Assembly (NCBI RefSeq): GCF_958979055.1
Contig: NC_084897.1
Location: 24,641,628 to 24,705,627 of the forward strand
Source: Alnus glutinosa
Taxonomy: Eukaryota > Streptophyta > Magnoliopsida > Fagales > Betulaceae
Reading direction: 5' to 3'
DNA length: 64,000 bases
This document shows, piece by piece, positions 1 to 12,794 of the stretch. Made by a program: the position numbers and the translations under genes. Every line of letters begins with the position of its first letter. The stretch's first letter is position 1. The notes beneath the pieces were generated by a model. That model had not been told where the DNA came from. It was given only the letters and a program-made list of their open reading frames with translations, and ran no database searches.

Positions 1-196
1 TAGAGTTATATAAGAGTTAGATCTCTTCTATATTATCAGAAGAGTGATGTGTTTAATTTAGTCTCTAGAGTACACGGCTGTTTGGTACAATCCTAGTTGA
101 TGAATACTTGTATTTTTCATATTGTTCTATATATATTCAAGCTACTGCACTACGGTACAGTAGGCAGCATTATGCAAAATATCTCTAAATTCTATA
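1..196 (+). repeat. 5' LTR of the copia element (truncated by window edge)
   Basis: Bases from about 45 to 196 repeat at 4454-4606 with roughly six differences in about 150 bases. The right border is fixed by the primer site starting at 197. The first bases probably fall 2-3 nt inside the true LTR start. The first 45 bases match the 3' LTR poorly, unlike the rest. Confidence 0.85.
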
Positions 197-209
197 TGGT
201 ATCAGAGCC
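197..209 (+). other. Primer-binding site (initiator tRNA-Met)
   Basis: TGGTATCAGAGCC directly follows the 5' LTR. It is the usual plant copia site, complementary to the 3' end of initiator tRNA-Met. Confidence 0.9.
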
Positions 210-228
210 AATCTAAAGACCCACGTCT

Positions 229-1191
229 ATGACTACTCTAGTTGGTTCCGGTTCTATGGAGAGTACCCAAACTTCCCCCTCGATTTCCAACTCCATTATC
301 TCTCTCGCACCGCCGGCTATCCAAAATGTTCATCATCATGTATCTCAGAAGCTAAGTCAAGACAACTACCTCCTCTGGCAGTTTCTGATGGTCCCCTTTC
401 TCGAGGGACAAAACCTCTACGGTTATGTCGATGGGACAAATCCCCTACCTCCCCAGTTCATTGCCGACCTAACGTCCGATCTGCTGGTTGCCAACCCCGG
501 CTATCAAGCCTGGTATCTCCACGCTATCCGTCGAAGCTTTGCCGCACATCATCAGTCTCTCCACTTCACGCAAAGTTTGGCTCACCTTGGAGACTTTTTT
601 CTCCGCTCAATCGCAATCAAGAATTATGCAGATCAAACTGCAATTGGCAACCCTCAAGAAAGGTGACCAACCCATGTCAGCCTACTTCCAAAAGGCACAA
701 GGCTTATCTCACCTTCTTGCGGCAATCGGCAAGCCCATTGAGGCTTTCGAGCTAATCACTCACATCCTTGTTAGGCTCGATGTCAAGTATGATCCTCTAG
801 TCACATCTGTGACCACAAGGCAAGATTCAATCTCTTTAAATGATCTATATGGTTATCTCTTATCCTTTGAGCTGCGTTTGGACCTCCATAAATCGGCTGT
901 GGACGTCAATATCTCAACTGCAAATACTACACAATGCCAGACTACTCCATCTCAGAGGAACACCCGTGGCCAAAACTTTGGCCAATGCAACAATTTTCAC
1001 GTAGCAGAGGCCGTGGCCGTGGCCGAGGAACTCCTCAACAATTTTCCTCTTATGGGTCTGGCTCCTCACAACGTCCCACTTGCCAAGTTTGTCAAAAACA
1101 GGGTCATACCACTACTTCATGTTGGTACTGCTTTGATCAAGGCTACTCGACTAATTCTGCTCCTCTAAATGCCAATTTGGGCCTCTGCTAA
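229..1191 (+). pseudogene. Copia gag remnant with CCHC zinc knuckle
   Basis: This region encoded the capsid-like Gag. The start at 229 is 20 bases past the primer site. The frame changes near 600 and again near 990, so three overlapping open frames carry one ancestral Gag. A Gly/Arg-rich stretch is followed by a zinc knuckle, CQVCQKQGHTTTSC (C-X2-C-X4-H-X4-C), at about 1081-1125. A typical plant copia Gag has this design. It is not functional as read. Confidence 0.8.
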
Positions 1192-2330
1192 TTCTACTCC
1201 AGACTCTCAATGGTACCCTGATACCGGTGCAAATGTTCATCCCACCAATGACCTCTCCAACCTCAATTTATATGCCGACAACTACATTGGACCTGATCAA
1301 ATTCGAGTAGGCAATGGTCAAGGTTTGAAAATTTTACATTCTGATCATGGCATTTTACCTACACCTTCAACTACTTTCAAATTACTTTCTCTATTTCATG
1401 TTCCTCAAATACAAAAGAATTTGATTTATGTAAATCAATTCACTCGTGATAACCAGGTTTTTATTGAGTTTCATCCTTTTTATTTCTGTGTTAAGGACCT
1501 TCTATCCCGCAAGCTCCTCCTCCACGACCCGAGTAAGTCCAGACTTTATCCATGGCCAACCTATCAAGCTTCCTCCAAGTCTCATGTTGCCTTCATTGGG
1601 GAAAAAGTTTCCTTGGACCAGTGGCATATTCGATTGGGCCATCCCGTGTCTCCTATCACTAGTCAAGTCATCAAGTCAAATAAACTACCTATGACCTCTT
1701 CCAAGCTCCCTTCCATCTGCTCTCCATGTCAGTAGGGAAAGAGCCATTGTCTTCATTTTAGTAGCACTCCTTCTATTTCCAGCATTCCTTTACAATTGTT
1801 ATTTCTTGATGTATGGGACCCAGCTCCACAAACCTCTGTAAATAACAATCGTTTTTATTTAAGCATTGTCGATGATTTCAGCAAATACACATGGTTAATA
1901 TCCTCTTGAATCAAAGTCTGTTGTCTGTCCTACTTTTCTTCGTTTCAAACAACTTGTTGAAACCTATTTTGGTACTAAAATTATCTCTGTCCAAAGTGAC
2001 AATGGTGGTGAATTCAAACGCCTTCAAACTTCTCTAAATTCTATGGGAGTTTCCTACCGTCTTAGCTGCCCGCCTGCCCCTACACCCATCATCAAATGGG
2101 ATCTGTGGAAAGAAAACATCAGTACATTGTTGAGATTGGGCTATTCCTACCGCCACTGCAAATGTTCCCTTTTCCCTATGGGACTCGGCCTTTGAAACTG
2201 CCACCTATCTCATTAACATGCTTCCATCCAAAGTCACACATCAAAAATCTCCCTATGAATGCCTGTTCAACATATCACCCGATTATAAATTTTTTTCTAA
2301 AAATATTTGGCTGTGAATGTTAGCCCTTCC
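1169..2330 (+). pseudogene. Copia protease and integrase remnant
   Basis: An aspartic-protease motif, DTGAN, lies near 1220. The pre-integrase segment with WHIRLGHP is at about 1621-1650. An in-frame stop follows near 1733, then integrase core pieces (VDDFSKYTW near 1870) continue with further stops and frameshifts to about 2330. The sequence from 2330 to 2850 is more degraded spacer. No intact integrase remains. Confidence 0.8.
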
Positions 2331-2849
2331 TTCGTCCTTATAATTCCAACAAACTTGCTTTTCGATCCACCTCATGTGTCTTCATTGGTTATAGCAAAAA
2401 TCACCTCAGGTACAAATGTCTTCATATTCCCTTTGGTAAAGTCTATATTGCTTGCCATGTTGTGTTCAATGAAATTAACTTTCCTTTCAAAAATTCCACT
2501 CCTATCATCTCCTCCTCAACTCCACCCGAGTCTACAACTATGTCTATTCCTGTGGTTCACTTGTTCCTCCATCACCTATTCATACTTCATATCATCATAA
2601 TGAAGCTCCTCCAAATCCTTCCTTAGAGCTGTCTCCAAATACCTCAAATTCCCCAGAAATTGACAATATCCAAGCTCTAATACCCTTAAACTCTCCCATT
2701 GATTCCGAGCTACCATATCCTCCATGTGTTCATGCCATGACCACAAGATCTCAAAATAAGATTTTCAAACCTTCGATCCTTACAGATGGCCAAATCAAGT
2801 ATCCCACTCCTAAGGCTCTCATGGCCTACTAGCACTACATGAAATTGAA

Positions 2850-4380
2850 CCTACTTGCTTCACTCAAGCAAGTAAACATGCAAAATGGCGTACTACAATG
2901 AATGAAGAATTTAATGCTCTACTCAAAAATGGAACTTGGTCTCTTGTCTCCCCTTCCCCAAACATGAATATAGTTAATTGGCTGCAAATGGGTTTTCAGA
3001 ATTAAAAGAAAGGCAAATGGGACAATTGAAAAGTATAAGGCACGTCTAGTAGCAAAGGGCTTTCATCAACAACCTGGAATTGACTTTATTGAAACATATA
3101 GCCCTGTAGTTAAACTTATAACTATTAGAACTGTATTAGCACTTGCTGTCTCTACAGGTTGGGCAATAAATAAAGTTGATGTTAGCAATGCGTTTCTACA
3201 TGGTCTTCTTCAAGAAACTGTTAATATGGCTCAACCACCCGGTTTTCAGCATCCATCTTATCCCACGATAGTTTGCAAGCTGCACAAGGCCTTATATAGC
3301 TTAAAACAAGCCCCACGTGCATGGTTTTCGCGCCTCAGTGCTAAGCTTCTTGAACTCAAATTCCAAAGCTCCAAGGCTGACTCTTCATTGTTTACTTACA
3401 AAGCAAATGGTATTATCATTTTTATGCTTATATATGTTGACGATATTATCATCACCAGTTCCAACATAGTAGCTATTTCACAACTTATAAGTGTTCTACA
3501 CTCTTTCTTTGCTCTCAAAGACCTTGGACCTCTACATTACTTATTGGGAGTTGAAGCTACTTGGCATGAGGATGGTTTACATCTTTCTCAACAGCGCTAC
3601 ATTTATGATATTCTCACAAAGACAAATATGCTTCTTGTCAAGCCTGTCTCTACTCCAATGTCTGCCTCTACAACTCTTAGTTGATTTGATGGTTCAACAA
3701 TTACGGATACTACTCTATACCACAGCATAGTCGGCTCTCTTCAATATTTATCTCTTACTCGGCCTGATATTGCTTTCGCAGTCAACAAAGTCTCACAGTT
3801 CATGCAAGATCCAAGGGATTCTCATTGGTCTGCAGTAAAACGCATCCTGCACTATTTGAAGTCTACAATTGATCATACTTTTTGCATTCACAAGAATTCT
3901 TCACGGCAGCTCACAGCCTACTCAAACTCTGACTGGGCTGGCTGTCCGGATGATCAACGTTCAACTTCTGGTTATTGTGTTCTTCTCAGCAAAAACATCC
4001 TCTCATAGAGTTCAAAGAAGCAACCAACAGTATCTCGCTCAAGCACTGAATCCGAATATAAAGCCCTTGCAAATGCCTCAGTCGAGTTAACATGGATTCA
4101 GACTCTTCTTGGTGATCTTGGTGTACAATCTTCACGATCACCAATTTTGTATTGTGATAACATTGGAGCTACATATCTCACGTCAAATCCTATTTATCAT
4201 GCTCGCACTAAGCATATAGAAATTGACTATCGTTTTGTATGGGACATGGTTGCCTCCGAAGCTTTTAATGTTCAGTTTATCTCCAGAAAAGACCAGCTTG
4301 CCGATATTCTCACAAAGCCTTTGGCTGCAGCCCGATTCATCATTCTCAAGACCAACCTCAAGGTTCAGTTGCCTACAACG
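2850..4380 (+). pseudogene. Copia reverse transcriptase and RNase H remnant
   Basis: RT is recognisable from the YKARLVAKGF motif (about 3035) through NAFLHG (about 3190) to the catalytic YVDD box (3433-3444). A stop at 3682-3684 ends this frame. RNase H follows, with SDWAG near 3940, STESEYKAL after a frame change near 4050, and the terminal ADILTKPL motif near 4303. These are the standard landmarks of plant copia polyproteins. The breaks show the copy is inactive. Confidence 0.85.
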
Positions 4381-4394
4381 TTGAGTTTGAGGGG
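4381..4394 (+). other. Polypurine tract of the copia element
   Basis: TTGAGTTTGAGGGG lies 3 bases before the inferred 3' LTR start. This is the plus-strand priming position, and the motif is common in plant copia elements. Confidence 0.7.
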
Positions 4395-4397
4395 ACG

Positions 4398-4606
4398 TAT
4401 TGGAATAAACAACTCTTCAACCGATGACTCTTCTGAAAATGTAGAGTCAGTTTGTGACGTGTTTAATTTAGTCTCTAGAGTACACGGCTGTTTGGTATAG
4501 TCCTAGTTGATGTATACTTGTATTTCTCATATTGTTTTATATATATTCAAGCTACTGCACTACGGTACAGTAGGCAGCATTATGCAAAATATCTCTAAAT
4601 TCTATA
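4398..4606 (+). repeat. 3' LTR of the copia element
   Basis: It starts just after the purine tract and ends at the same TTCTATA as the 5' LTR. UGT coding sequence begins at 4607. The left 55 bases differ strongly from the 5' LTR, while the right 150 bases are about 96% identical. Confidence 0.85.
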
Positions 4607-5960
4607 CTCGGCAAGCTCATAGCCCAAAAGGGTCACCGTATTTCATTCATATCAACCCCTAGAAACATTGAACGCCTCCCAAAGATCCCTCCAGATTTAT
4701 CACCTTTAATAACTTTTGTGAAGTTGCCCTTACCCCATTTAGAGAACTTGCCAGAAAACGCAGAAGCCACCATGGACGTACCATTCCACATAATCCCATT
4801 CCTTAAGAAAGCCCGGGATGGCCTCCAAGAACCTTTATCTCATTTTTTAGAAACTTCAGCTCCTGATTGGATTATTCACGACTTTGCCCCTCACTGGTTA
4901 CGACCAATCGCTACCAAGCTAGGCATCTCACAGGCCATTTTCAGTATCTTTAGCGCATCAATATGGTGTTTCTTTCCAATAGGGTCGAGGTCATTGGACA
5001 CGGAAGATCCAAGTACAAGGACGGAGCCCAAGCATTTCACTGTCCCTCCCAAATGGGTCCCTTTTCCAACCAAAGTAGTGTATTGGTTGTTTGAGGCGAA
5101 GAAAATGTTTGACATCCTTGAAGACAATGCTTCCTGTGTTTCAGACTGGTTTCGTGTTGAGATGTTGGTCTCAGGCACCGAGGCCATGGTTGTTAAAACC
5201 AGCATGGAGGTCAAAGGTGAGTGGTTGAAGCTCCTCGGAGAGCTTCATGATTGCATACCTGTAATTCCGGTGGGCTTTTTGCCACCCTTGGCACAAGAAA
5301 GCGGAGACAGCAACAAAGATAGCACATGGGCTACAATTGTTGAGTGGTTAGACAAGTAAGAGAAAGGATCAGTTGTTTATATAGCACTCGGAAGCAAAAT
5401 TCGACCAAGTCAACATGACTTCACAGAGCTGGCTCTTGGACTTGAGAAATCGGGATTTCCCTTCTTTTGAGCTCTAAGAAAGCGAAGCGGCTCTGTCGAT
5501 GGGGATTCAGTTGAGCTACTGGAAGGATTCGAGGAGCGAACCGAAGGTGGTGGGATTGTTTGGACGGATTGGGCGCCTCAGTTGAGGATATTAGCCGAAT
5601 CGGTTGGGGGTTTCTTGACTCACTGTGGTTGGGGTTCAGTGACAGAGGCGTTTCAATTTGGACGTGCGCTTATTCTGTTGCCCTTCATGTCGGACCAAGG
5701 ATTGAATGCAAGGTTTTTGGAAGAGAGGCAGGTGGGTGTTGACTGTTGAGGTACCCAGAAATGAGGAATATGGGTCGTTTACCAGTGACTCGGTGGCCCA
5801 AACGCTGAAGTTGGTGAAGAAGGATGAGGAGGGGAAGATTTATCGTGACAAAGCTAAGGAAATGGCCACCATCATCGGAGACAAGAGCCTCCAGTCCAAA
5901 TACATAGACAACTTTGTTCAGTTTCTTGGGAACCACAGGAATGTCAACAAGAGCACGTAG
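4607..5960 (+). pseudogene. UGT91-like UDP-glycosyltransferase pseudogene, interrupted by the copia element
   Basis: The frame opens at once after the LTR (reading LGKLIAQKGHRISF) and follows the plant family-1 glycosyltransferase fold, closest in my recognition to UGT91 rhamnosyl/glucosyltransferases. The PSPG sugar-nucleotide box is present at about 5563-5703, with WTDWAPQ, THCGWGS and SDQ. The N-terminal exon part with the catalytic His lies left of the window, beyond the transposon. Lesions: a TAA stop at 5357-5359 where the family usually has Gln; a TGA at 5468-5470 where it usually has Trp; and a 7-nt tandem duplication near 5740-5747 that shifts the frame. The last frame runs from there to the stop at 5958-5960. 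The gene is therefore dead by four independent events. A sequencing error could explain one lesion but not all. Confidence 0.9.
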
Positions 5961-6853
5961 AATTAATCTTCTTTTTTTTTCTTTTTTTTTTTTTGTTCTT
6001 CTTCAATATTAGACAAATTATGTATTGCAGTTTTATAGTTTAATATCGATCGGTGCCTCCAAATGCTAGCTATCACAGCCAATGGTTCTACAGAGAGTTT
6101 CATAAGATCCTCAATCTTTTAAATTTTCACATGTTGGAGAGGTTTTATATACTATATTAATGAGTCTAATTAAACCCATAGACTTGATATTTTGAATTAA
6201 GGAAGTGTCCTAATATATTTATTAAGGTTTTCGTCACCTCCAAAGAAAATACTTAAATTAGCAAATGTTTATAAATTAGGAAAAAATATAAAATTAGTTC
6301 TCGTGGTTTACTTGATTTTTTTTTCCTAAATGTCGATGTGGATACAAAAAAGATGTGAATGCAACTTAAAACCCATCAAGAAGAATTTCCTAACTAGATG
6401 TTAAAGATAATCGTCCGAAAAACAAAGAACATTTTTCTTTGTATCTTTTATTGATTGAAGCTGACTTGTTATTTTGTATTCTCTCTTTCATCTTTTTCAA
6501 AAATTAACCATTAAATTTGTAAGACCCACACCTCTATTCATGTAGGTTCTGCATATATAATGGTTGATTTTAGAAAAAGATGGATAAGAGATAGGTGAGA
6601 ACATACAAAATCTTGACTGAAACTCCCCTGAAAATGATTCAATCTCATTTTATGTTGATTGAAACCGGGTGAGAACACAAGTTGCACCGTTACAAATTCA
6701 ACCTTTGTAGTTAGAAGTGGTGTTAAAACGGGTAGGAAACACAACAATGTAACCCAAAAAAGGTGCAGCCGCTGGACATTTTTCGATTAATTAGTAGAGT
6801 TTTACAGGGAGTCTATCTACATACTTTATCACCAATAAAAGCTCTCTAAATAT
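5961..6853. other. Intergenic spacer
   Basis: It holds a poly-T run just after the UGT pseudogene (about 5970-5996) and A/T-rich sequence. The right part is the likely 3' UTR and downstream region of the minus-strand gene ending at 6854. I see no other gene. Confidence 0.5.
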
Positions 6854-8712
6854 CTATTTACTCGAAGGGGACATCAACCTACTTTCCTCAGTATCATGCT
6901 TTGATGAAGCACCCCCACCCATCAATTCCTGAAAGCCCTCCACCTTCACCGGTGGTGCTCTAACAATGCCCATGTTCCTGCACGCAAACAAGAAAACATT
7001 CACTCAACGATTTCTTATGCTAATGGCACATTTGTGGAAAGCATTCTTCTTTAGAGTTTATTCTTACTGTGTCTGAATTTGGGGCATTTGAAGGGAAGCC
7101 ATCTGTCTAAATTGACGGCCAGGTTGAGCATGGAGATTCGACGACATTGCAGCAATCTGTTGCGACTGGAACTGCATCTGGGGATGTCTGGCATTGATAG
7201 AGTTGAAGGCATTACCATCCATTGGTAATTCTGATGGGGCTTCAATCTTAACTTGTACCATTGGTCTGTCCTTCTCCATATCCATACCAGGGCGAGGAGT
7301 GGATTGTTGGCGTCTTCGTATTCTATCCACCTGCTGTTGGTGAAAAGCCAGATTCTGGGGATGAACAATTTGCTGCATCTGTTGATGTATTTGTCGAGGC
7401 ATCTGTAGGTTCACCAAAAATTGCGATGGCATCAGCATACTAATAATGCCAAACTATGTCCTCAACTTAGGAGAAAAAAAATAATAACGCCACATCAAGC
7501 ACGTCAACATTGAAAATCTACTGACACAAAGAAACTCTAAAAACTGAAGGAGATTTTCAGAAATCTGGAAACCAGCCCGCCAAACTTAGACTACACAAAA
7601 AGCTTGTGCTTAGAAAATACTGAGGGACCACAGGTGCAAAATTTTTTAGAAATATCATTTCTTTCAATGATCCCCAGGGAAGGAAAAAGAGATCTGGGGG
7701 TTTGTCACAATGTTAGACACCATAACTTGATATAGACACAAAGATCCAACTGCAAATTAGGACCAGCTAGCTGAATTTTGCAATTCCATGAACAAACCAG
7801 CAAATTATACAAGGAACAGAAGCAATACACAGGTAAAATTCAGAGGAATTGAAAGTAGATGCACATACTTGCTGGGGTAGTAGGAGGGAACTTTGGTGCT
7901 GTGACTGCAACTGTGGCTGGATTCCCTGTTGTTGCTGAGTTTGTTGTACAAAATTCCTGGAGCCATCCTTTACATGCTCCGCCAATGGCCCCAAATTACT
8001 TGTGAGAAAAAGAGAAATATGTTAGGTAAGGAATAAATTAGAAAATTGGTGTTACCATTGATATTACTAATGAAAAATACAAGCGCGCACAAATATGAAA
8101 CAAATTATACCTAAAAGAAGTGTGAGATTAAATTCAAAGCCAAACCAATTTCCATATATTTTGACCCTGTCAGACTTGTATACTAGATCATTTGTCAAAT
8201 TATGGCAAATGGCATAACACAGATTTTGTGGACATTGATTTTACCTGAGCCTATTTTAACATTATCAGCTATCCAATTAAATGTTGAACCATTTAAAGCC
8301 ATCTGGTTGGTCTAATCAAGGCTTCAAGAGACTCTGCAATCATTTATGGCCAGAAGATCAGCCCGGATTAATTTGTTTTTCACTTTTTTTAATTGATTTA
8401 GATTAATTGGATATAAGTTGCTGCAAAGGTGGGAGACATAAAGGTACACTTGGACGAGAATACCTGTGCAGAGGGCATGAAATTGCCCTCTTGCCAAATT
8501 AGTCTGTTTAGGAACCGCAAATCAATAAGCAAGGCTATGAGAATAGCAGCTAGTTACTTATAAAAAAAAATTTTAAAAAAAAATGAGAAAAGCAGCTAAT
8601 TCTTTGGTACTCTTGATTCTCTTATATACTCTTCGTGTACGACGAATTTTCTTTTGTTTATAAAATTATTATTATTCATAAAAAAAATAAGCAAGGCTAT
8701 GAGAGTAATTAG

Positions 8713-8795
<83 letters not shown>

Positions 8796-11700
8796 TTCTT
8801 GAAAGCCCTAATATATGCAACTGGAAAAAAAAGAAAAAAAAATTCAAAATAGCACTTGATTCTAAATTATGCATCTGATTTCAATTTTGTCCTTCAACTA
8901 TCAATTGTTTCAACCTCCTCAAAATTTTAAAAATGGTTCAATGTTATCCTTACATTGTCTCACAATCACCATGCAAATGGAAGTTATTGATATAGAAGAT
9001 GTTTTATACATATGTCATGGTAAATTAAGCTACCTACTGGTGTCAAAAAATCAAAACATATAGAAACGTTACATACACATTGGAAACCACAATATCTTTT
9101 ATTAATTTTACTATTTTTTAAAAATTAAGTTCACGTCTCCACATAATTTGATTTTCCAAATATTGTCTAATATACTATCTGAACATTATAAGAACATATG
9201 TATAAGAAACATATGTCAAATCAACAATTGGCGTTCGTTTAGTGATAATAAGGCTAGGAAGGGTAACCTTGACGCTAAAACTTAAAGGATTATATCGATA
9301 AGATTAATAGTTCAGGAGGAAATTAGAATCTGACACAACTTAACTACCAAAGCCCTATTTTTTAACCTAAAATAAACAAAAGAGAAACCATTTGGCCCTC
9401 GCAACAGTTTCTTAAGAGAGCAAAACAAATAAAACAGACAAACATCACATTAAGCAAGAAAAGTTTCATGATATTAAAAAGTCGAAGAAAAGTCACAAAA
9501 TAAACAACTAGAACATTTTTCAAATTGAAGCCAAAATAAACAAATCCAAGTTGTAATTCAAGACCAGCTGACCATGCAACTATGAGTTGATCATATATAC
9601 ATGTAGGAATAGGCAGCCACAGACGTGTAAAACTAATATACAACATATTGCACTTATCTCTCTGCAATTGAAAGTGAACAACACCAACATGAAAGGAAAA
9701 TAACAATTATATAATGATAATGCAAAGTAAAAGAGATATCAAACTTACCCATATCCCAATGTTTTAAGGAACATCTTAACTAATTCAGTAGCCGAACACT
9801 GCTTTCTGTAACTATCAGCAAGAACTTTCAATATTCGGCCTAATTTACATACATGACAGCTCAGCAACTGAGCGAAGACTTCCACTGGAACTTCTGTGGC
9901 ACCATCAAACCCCACACTTGTCAACATTCGTGCAATTACCTTTCGAGACATCTGTGACGCTTGCTCTGGACCAATACGCTTCCTGTTCCCTTCAGACCCA
10001 ACTTTTCCACGAGATAAGCTTCCTCTGTGTTCCGTGCTTAGGTACTCAGGCCTGATACCTAGCCTCTCAATCGTCACAGGGCTCCTGGTCATAACTTGAG
10101 GCAAGGTATCAAGAACTCCATACAACTCCACTTTCTGGTTTTCTTCCACTCTATCTATGGGGGAGAGTGCACTATCAGGCACGCAGTTCAATGTGAACAT
10201 TGTCTCTGGGAAAAAAGGTGTTTCATCTTCAACAAAATTACTGCCATTTAGAGCAGAATTTGGATGCATGTTTGATGCATTTTCCACCATGGAATTTCCA
10301 AAGCCCATGTAGTGATCCTCCTTAAAAGCCATGCGCCTTTTCTTATGCTTCTCAAGAAATCTGAGATAAGCAGACATCTCTTCAGGTGTACGTTTTTCTC
10401 GTTCATGGTCCCCAGATGACAACCTATAGGGTTTGCTAGCTCTATACTTCTCAATAAACTGATTATACCATGTTTCAGGCAGTTCTTCATTCCTGAATCT
10501 CTGGGGTACGTTATCAATCTCAGATTCACCATATCTTGATCCAATGCTAAAAGCTGCCCTTGATTGAATCTGCACAATTGAGTCCATATGTTGGCCAACC
10601 CAATGAAAATTGTTCAAAAAAAGGGCAAGGTACCATCTATAACCAAATGTTCTCGTGACATTGAAGATACAAAAGATATGATAAGTTGATGGCGGAAGCA
10701 CAATATCCTATGACTTATTAGGAATATGCATATTCGAGGTGACCTGGCTCGATAAAACCTTTTATGATTACAAACACACAAGAACATTGGTATGTAATCT
10801 CCTCTATAAGAAAGTAGTTTGATAATTTTTTTTTTTCTTATAATCAATTGACCCCAAGGGAGTGTGAAAGGGAGATTCGAACGAATGACTTTCACTTCAC
10901 GAGGCGTGGTCCCAGACGATTGAGGTACCCTTGGGGTCCAAGAAAGGAGGTTGATAGTAGAAAAAAGAAACCATACAACATCAGCTTTTATATAGAAAAG
11001 ACATATATATATATATATATACAAGACCATACCCATGACCCAAGTAGACACAAAACATCCAAGACCATGCCTATGAAGCAAAAAAAAATCTGAAAATATA
11101 TAGAACCTTGAAAAACAAGAAAAGCAAAAATGAGGAATAGGGTCAGCCCTATCATCCAACAACATGAAGTGAGTCAAAAAAAATATCCTTAAAATCGAGC
11201 AAAGCTTCAAGCCCCTCAAGTGAAGGTTTATTTCTCCCCAAACAAACACCTCAAAACAAAATTGATGGTGCTGGTCTCCATGCTAGGTACTTCCGGCTAC
11301 TACCAAGATACCAGTGCCAACTAGCAAGTGTCTCCTAGACTGGGTGTGGCAGAACTGAAGACAACCAATCAGAGAGAACAGAAAGCATTACAACTCCTAA
11401 GTGAATAGAAAATTGTTAATGCAAAAGAATGTTATCTACTGACTCTCCCCACCATTTACACATACAACACCAATTCACATCAGCTTGACAACAATTAAAT
11501 AATATGCCCTAGTTTGTGTAATTATTGTGATGCACTTACTAGACAAGCGGACAAATAGGTCCTCAGTATATGCTCCAGACAAGTAATATGGTTTCCTTGA
11601 TAAAACTAATCAGGGTCAAATGCGGGATCAGGATTGTAAGGGTAAGCTCCATAATGAGAAATTTCTATGATAAGTAAACTACATGATATGTAACATTTCA

Positions 11701-12639
11701 GAGTTGGGCTATATCAATAAAATGGATTCTTTGGAGGTTTTATAGCTCTCAAAAGAAAAGCTACGAGACCAATTATGCTTTACAGGTAGCACAACTTCAA
11801 GAAAGAGAATTTCTCATAAAATGAGGAGGCTATAACCGCACAATCGACTTGAGATAAACGACTAAAAATACAAGAAGTGGCATACAAGCAATGAAGCAAC
11901 GGGGTTAAAGGTAGCCCAAAGTGACAAAATATGATAGGAAAACCGACTAAAGGAAGCTCAAAAACGATGTGAACTGGGGTAGAACTGAAATTGAGTCTTA
12001 CTAAAGGAATAATACAGCTCTACCCAAAGTAGAATAGCGAACCAAATTTCCCGTAGCCACCCTAAATTTCGGTGGGAACTTAGAAAGTTTCACCGAACCA
12101 AATGCAATAAAGCAATTCGAAGTGAATGGAATTGGGGAATGGAACCTTGGACGACGCCGTATTAGACGAAACACCACCTTCCCGCTGTTGAGCCCCATCT
12201 TGCGCTGAGTTCTCCAGCGTGAAGTAAACGTCATCGCCGTGCAATCGCAAATCTGCAACCATAGCGTCAATCACAAACCAAATTTTCCAAAAACAAATAA
12301 AAACGCTGAAAATCCGATTAGAAACTCACAATTCGGATTGAGCTTCGAAACGACAAGGGAAGAAGACGCAAGCGACGAAGACGAAGAAGGATTGGAGCGG
12401 AGGAAGAGAGATACGCAGGCCTTGTCGAATAGGAGCGCTCTAGCGCGGAGTTGGAGCTGGATCTGAGCCCTAGATTTGGTCTCGTCGGCTCGCATGAAGG
12501 CCTCCCATGAGGAAGGCGAGGCCAGGCAGTGGACGAAGCTGGCGTAGTTTGACTCACCCAGCCACGCGCACCACACCCCGCAGCTCTCGAGCTTTCTGGC
12601 CAGCTCGTAGCCGCGACCCTCCTCGCCCAGTAGGGCCAT
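6854..12639 (-). CDS. Nuclear protein with histone-fold-like segment and Q-rich tail (possible SAGA/TFIID-type subunit)
   Basis: Six exons in coding order: 12639-12330, 12252-12146, 10569-9749, 7998-7869, 7402-7068, 6977-6854. They sum to 1827 nt, 608 residues, with matching phases. The start is the ATG at 12639, the first in a frame that joins cleanly to exon 2. Exon 3 (residues about 140-413) ends in a helical stretch, about 340-410, containing SRKVIARMLTSVGFDGATE, which resembles Bromo_TP/histone-fold domains such as SUPT7L or TAF8. The C-terminal third is Gln/Met-rich (QQTQQQQG, HQQMQQ), as in transcription coactivators. I do not recognise the exact Arabidopsis orthologue, and the coactivator role is inference. 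An alternative acceptor near 7439 would break the frame, so 7402 is preferred. The two longest introns hold a microsatellite and a SINE-like insert. Confidence 0.8.
8714..8790. repeat. (GT)n(GA)n compound microsatellite
   Basis: About 20 GT units run straight into about 19 GA units. It lies in intron 3 of the histone-fold gene (between 7998 and 9749). The dipeptide-repeat open frames over it are artefacts. Confidence 0.95.
10826..10945 (-). mobile_element. tRNA-derived SINE-like insertion
   Basis: On the minus strand a Pol III B-box-like GTTCGAATCTC (about 10874-10884) follows a tRNA-like head and is trailed by an A-rich tail (about 10827-10840 on plus as T/A-rich). The ends carry GACCCCAAGGG and its inverse. 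It lies in intron 2 (10570-12145) of the histone-fold gene. Target duplications were not resolved. Confidence 0.45.
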
Positions 12640-12794
12640 CGTTTTGGGAGGGAACTGAGCGCTAACTAATGAAGGACTCGCCGTCTGAGAGATCTGGAAT
12701 ATTGACGCGTTTTGCCGTTTTGGTCATTAACTTTATAGTGCAAGGTGTTCTCTAAGTGACGCGGCAGTATCCATGTCAGCAATTAAATTAAATT

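Larger units (their letters stand above)
1..4606 (+). mobile_element. Degenerate Ty1/copia LTR retrotransposon (left end outside window)
   Basis: The order is LTR, primer site, gag, protease, integrase, reverse transcriptase, RNase H, purine tract, LTR. RT before RNase H and after integrase marks the copia superfamily. Stops and frameshifts interrupt the polyprotein many times, so the element is dead. It lies within a UGT coding sequence: the base after the 3' LTR continues a UGT reading frame. The 5' target duplication is beyond the window, so I cannot confirm the duplication pair. Confidence 0.93.

Noticed and set aside
8596-8878. Open frames on both strands with Val-Cys and Arg-Glu dipeptide repeats
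   Set aside because: They simply translate the (GT)n(GA)n microsatellite inside an intron.
10614-11249. 211-codon minus-strand open frame
   Set aside because: It runs through an intron and a SINE-like insert, with no homology pattern, and the exon model around it is consistent without it.
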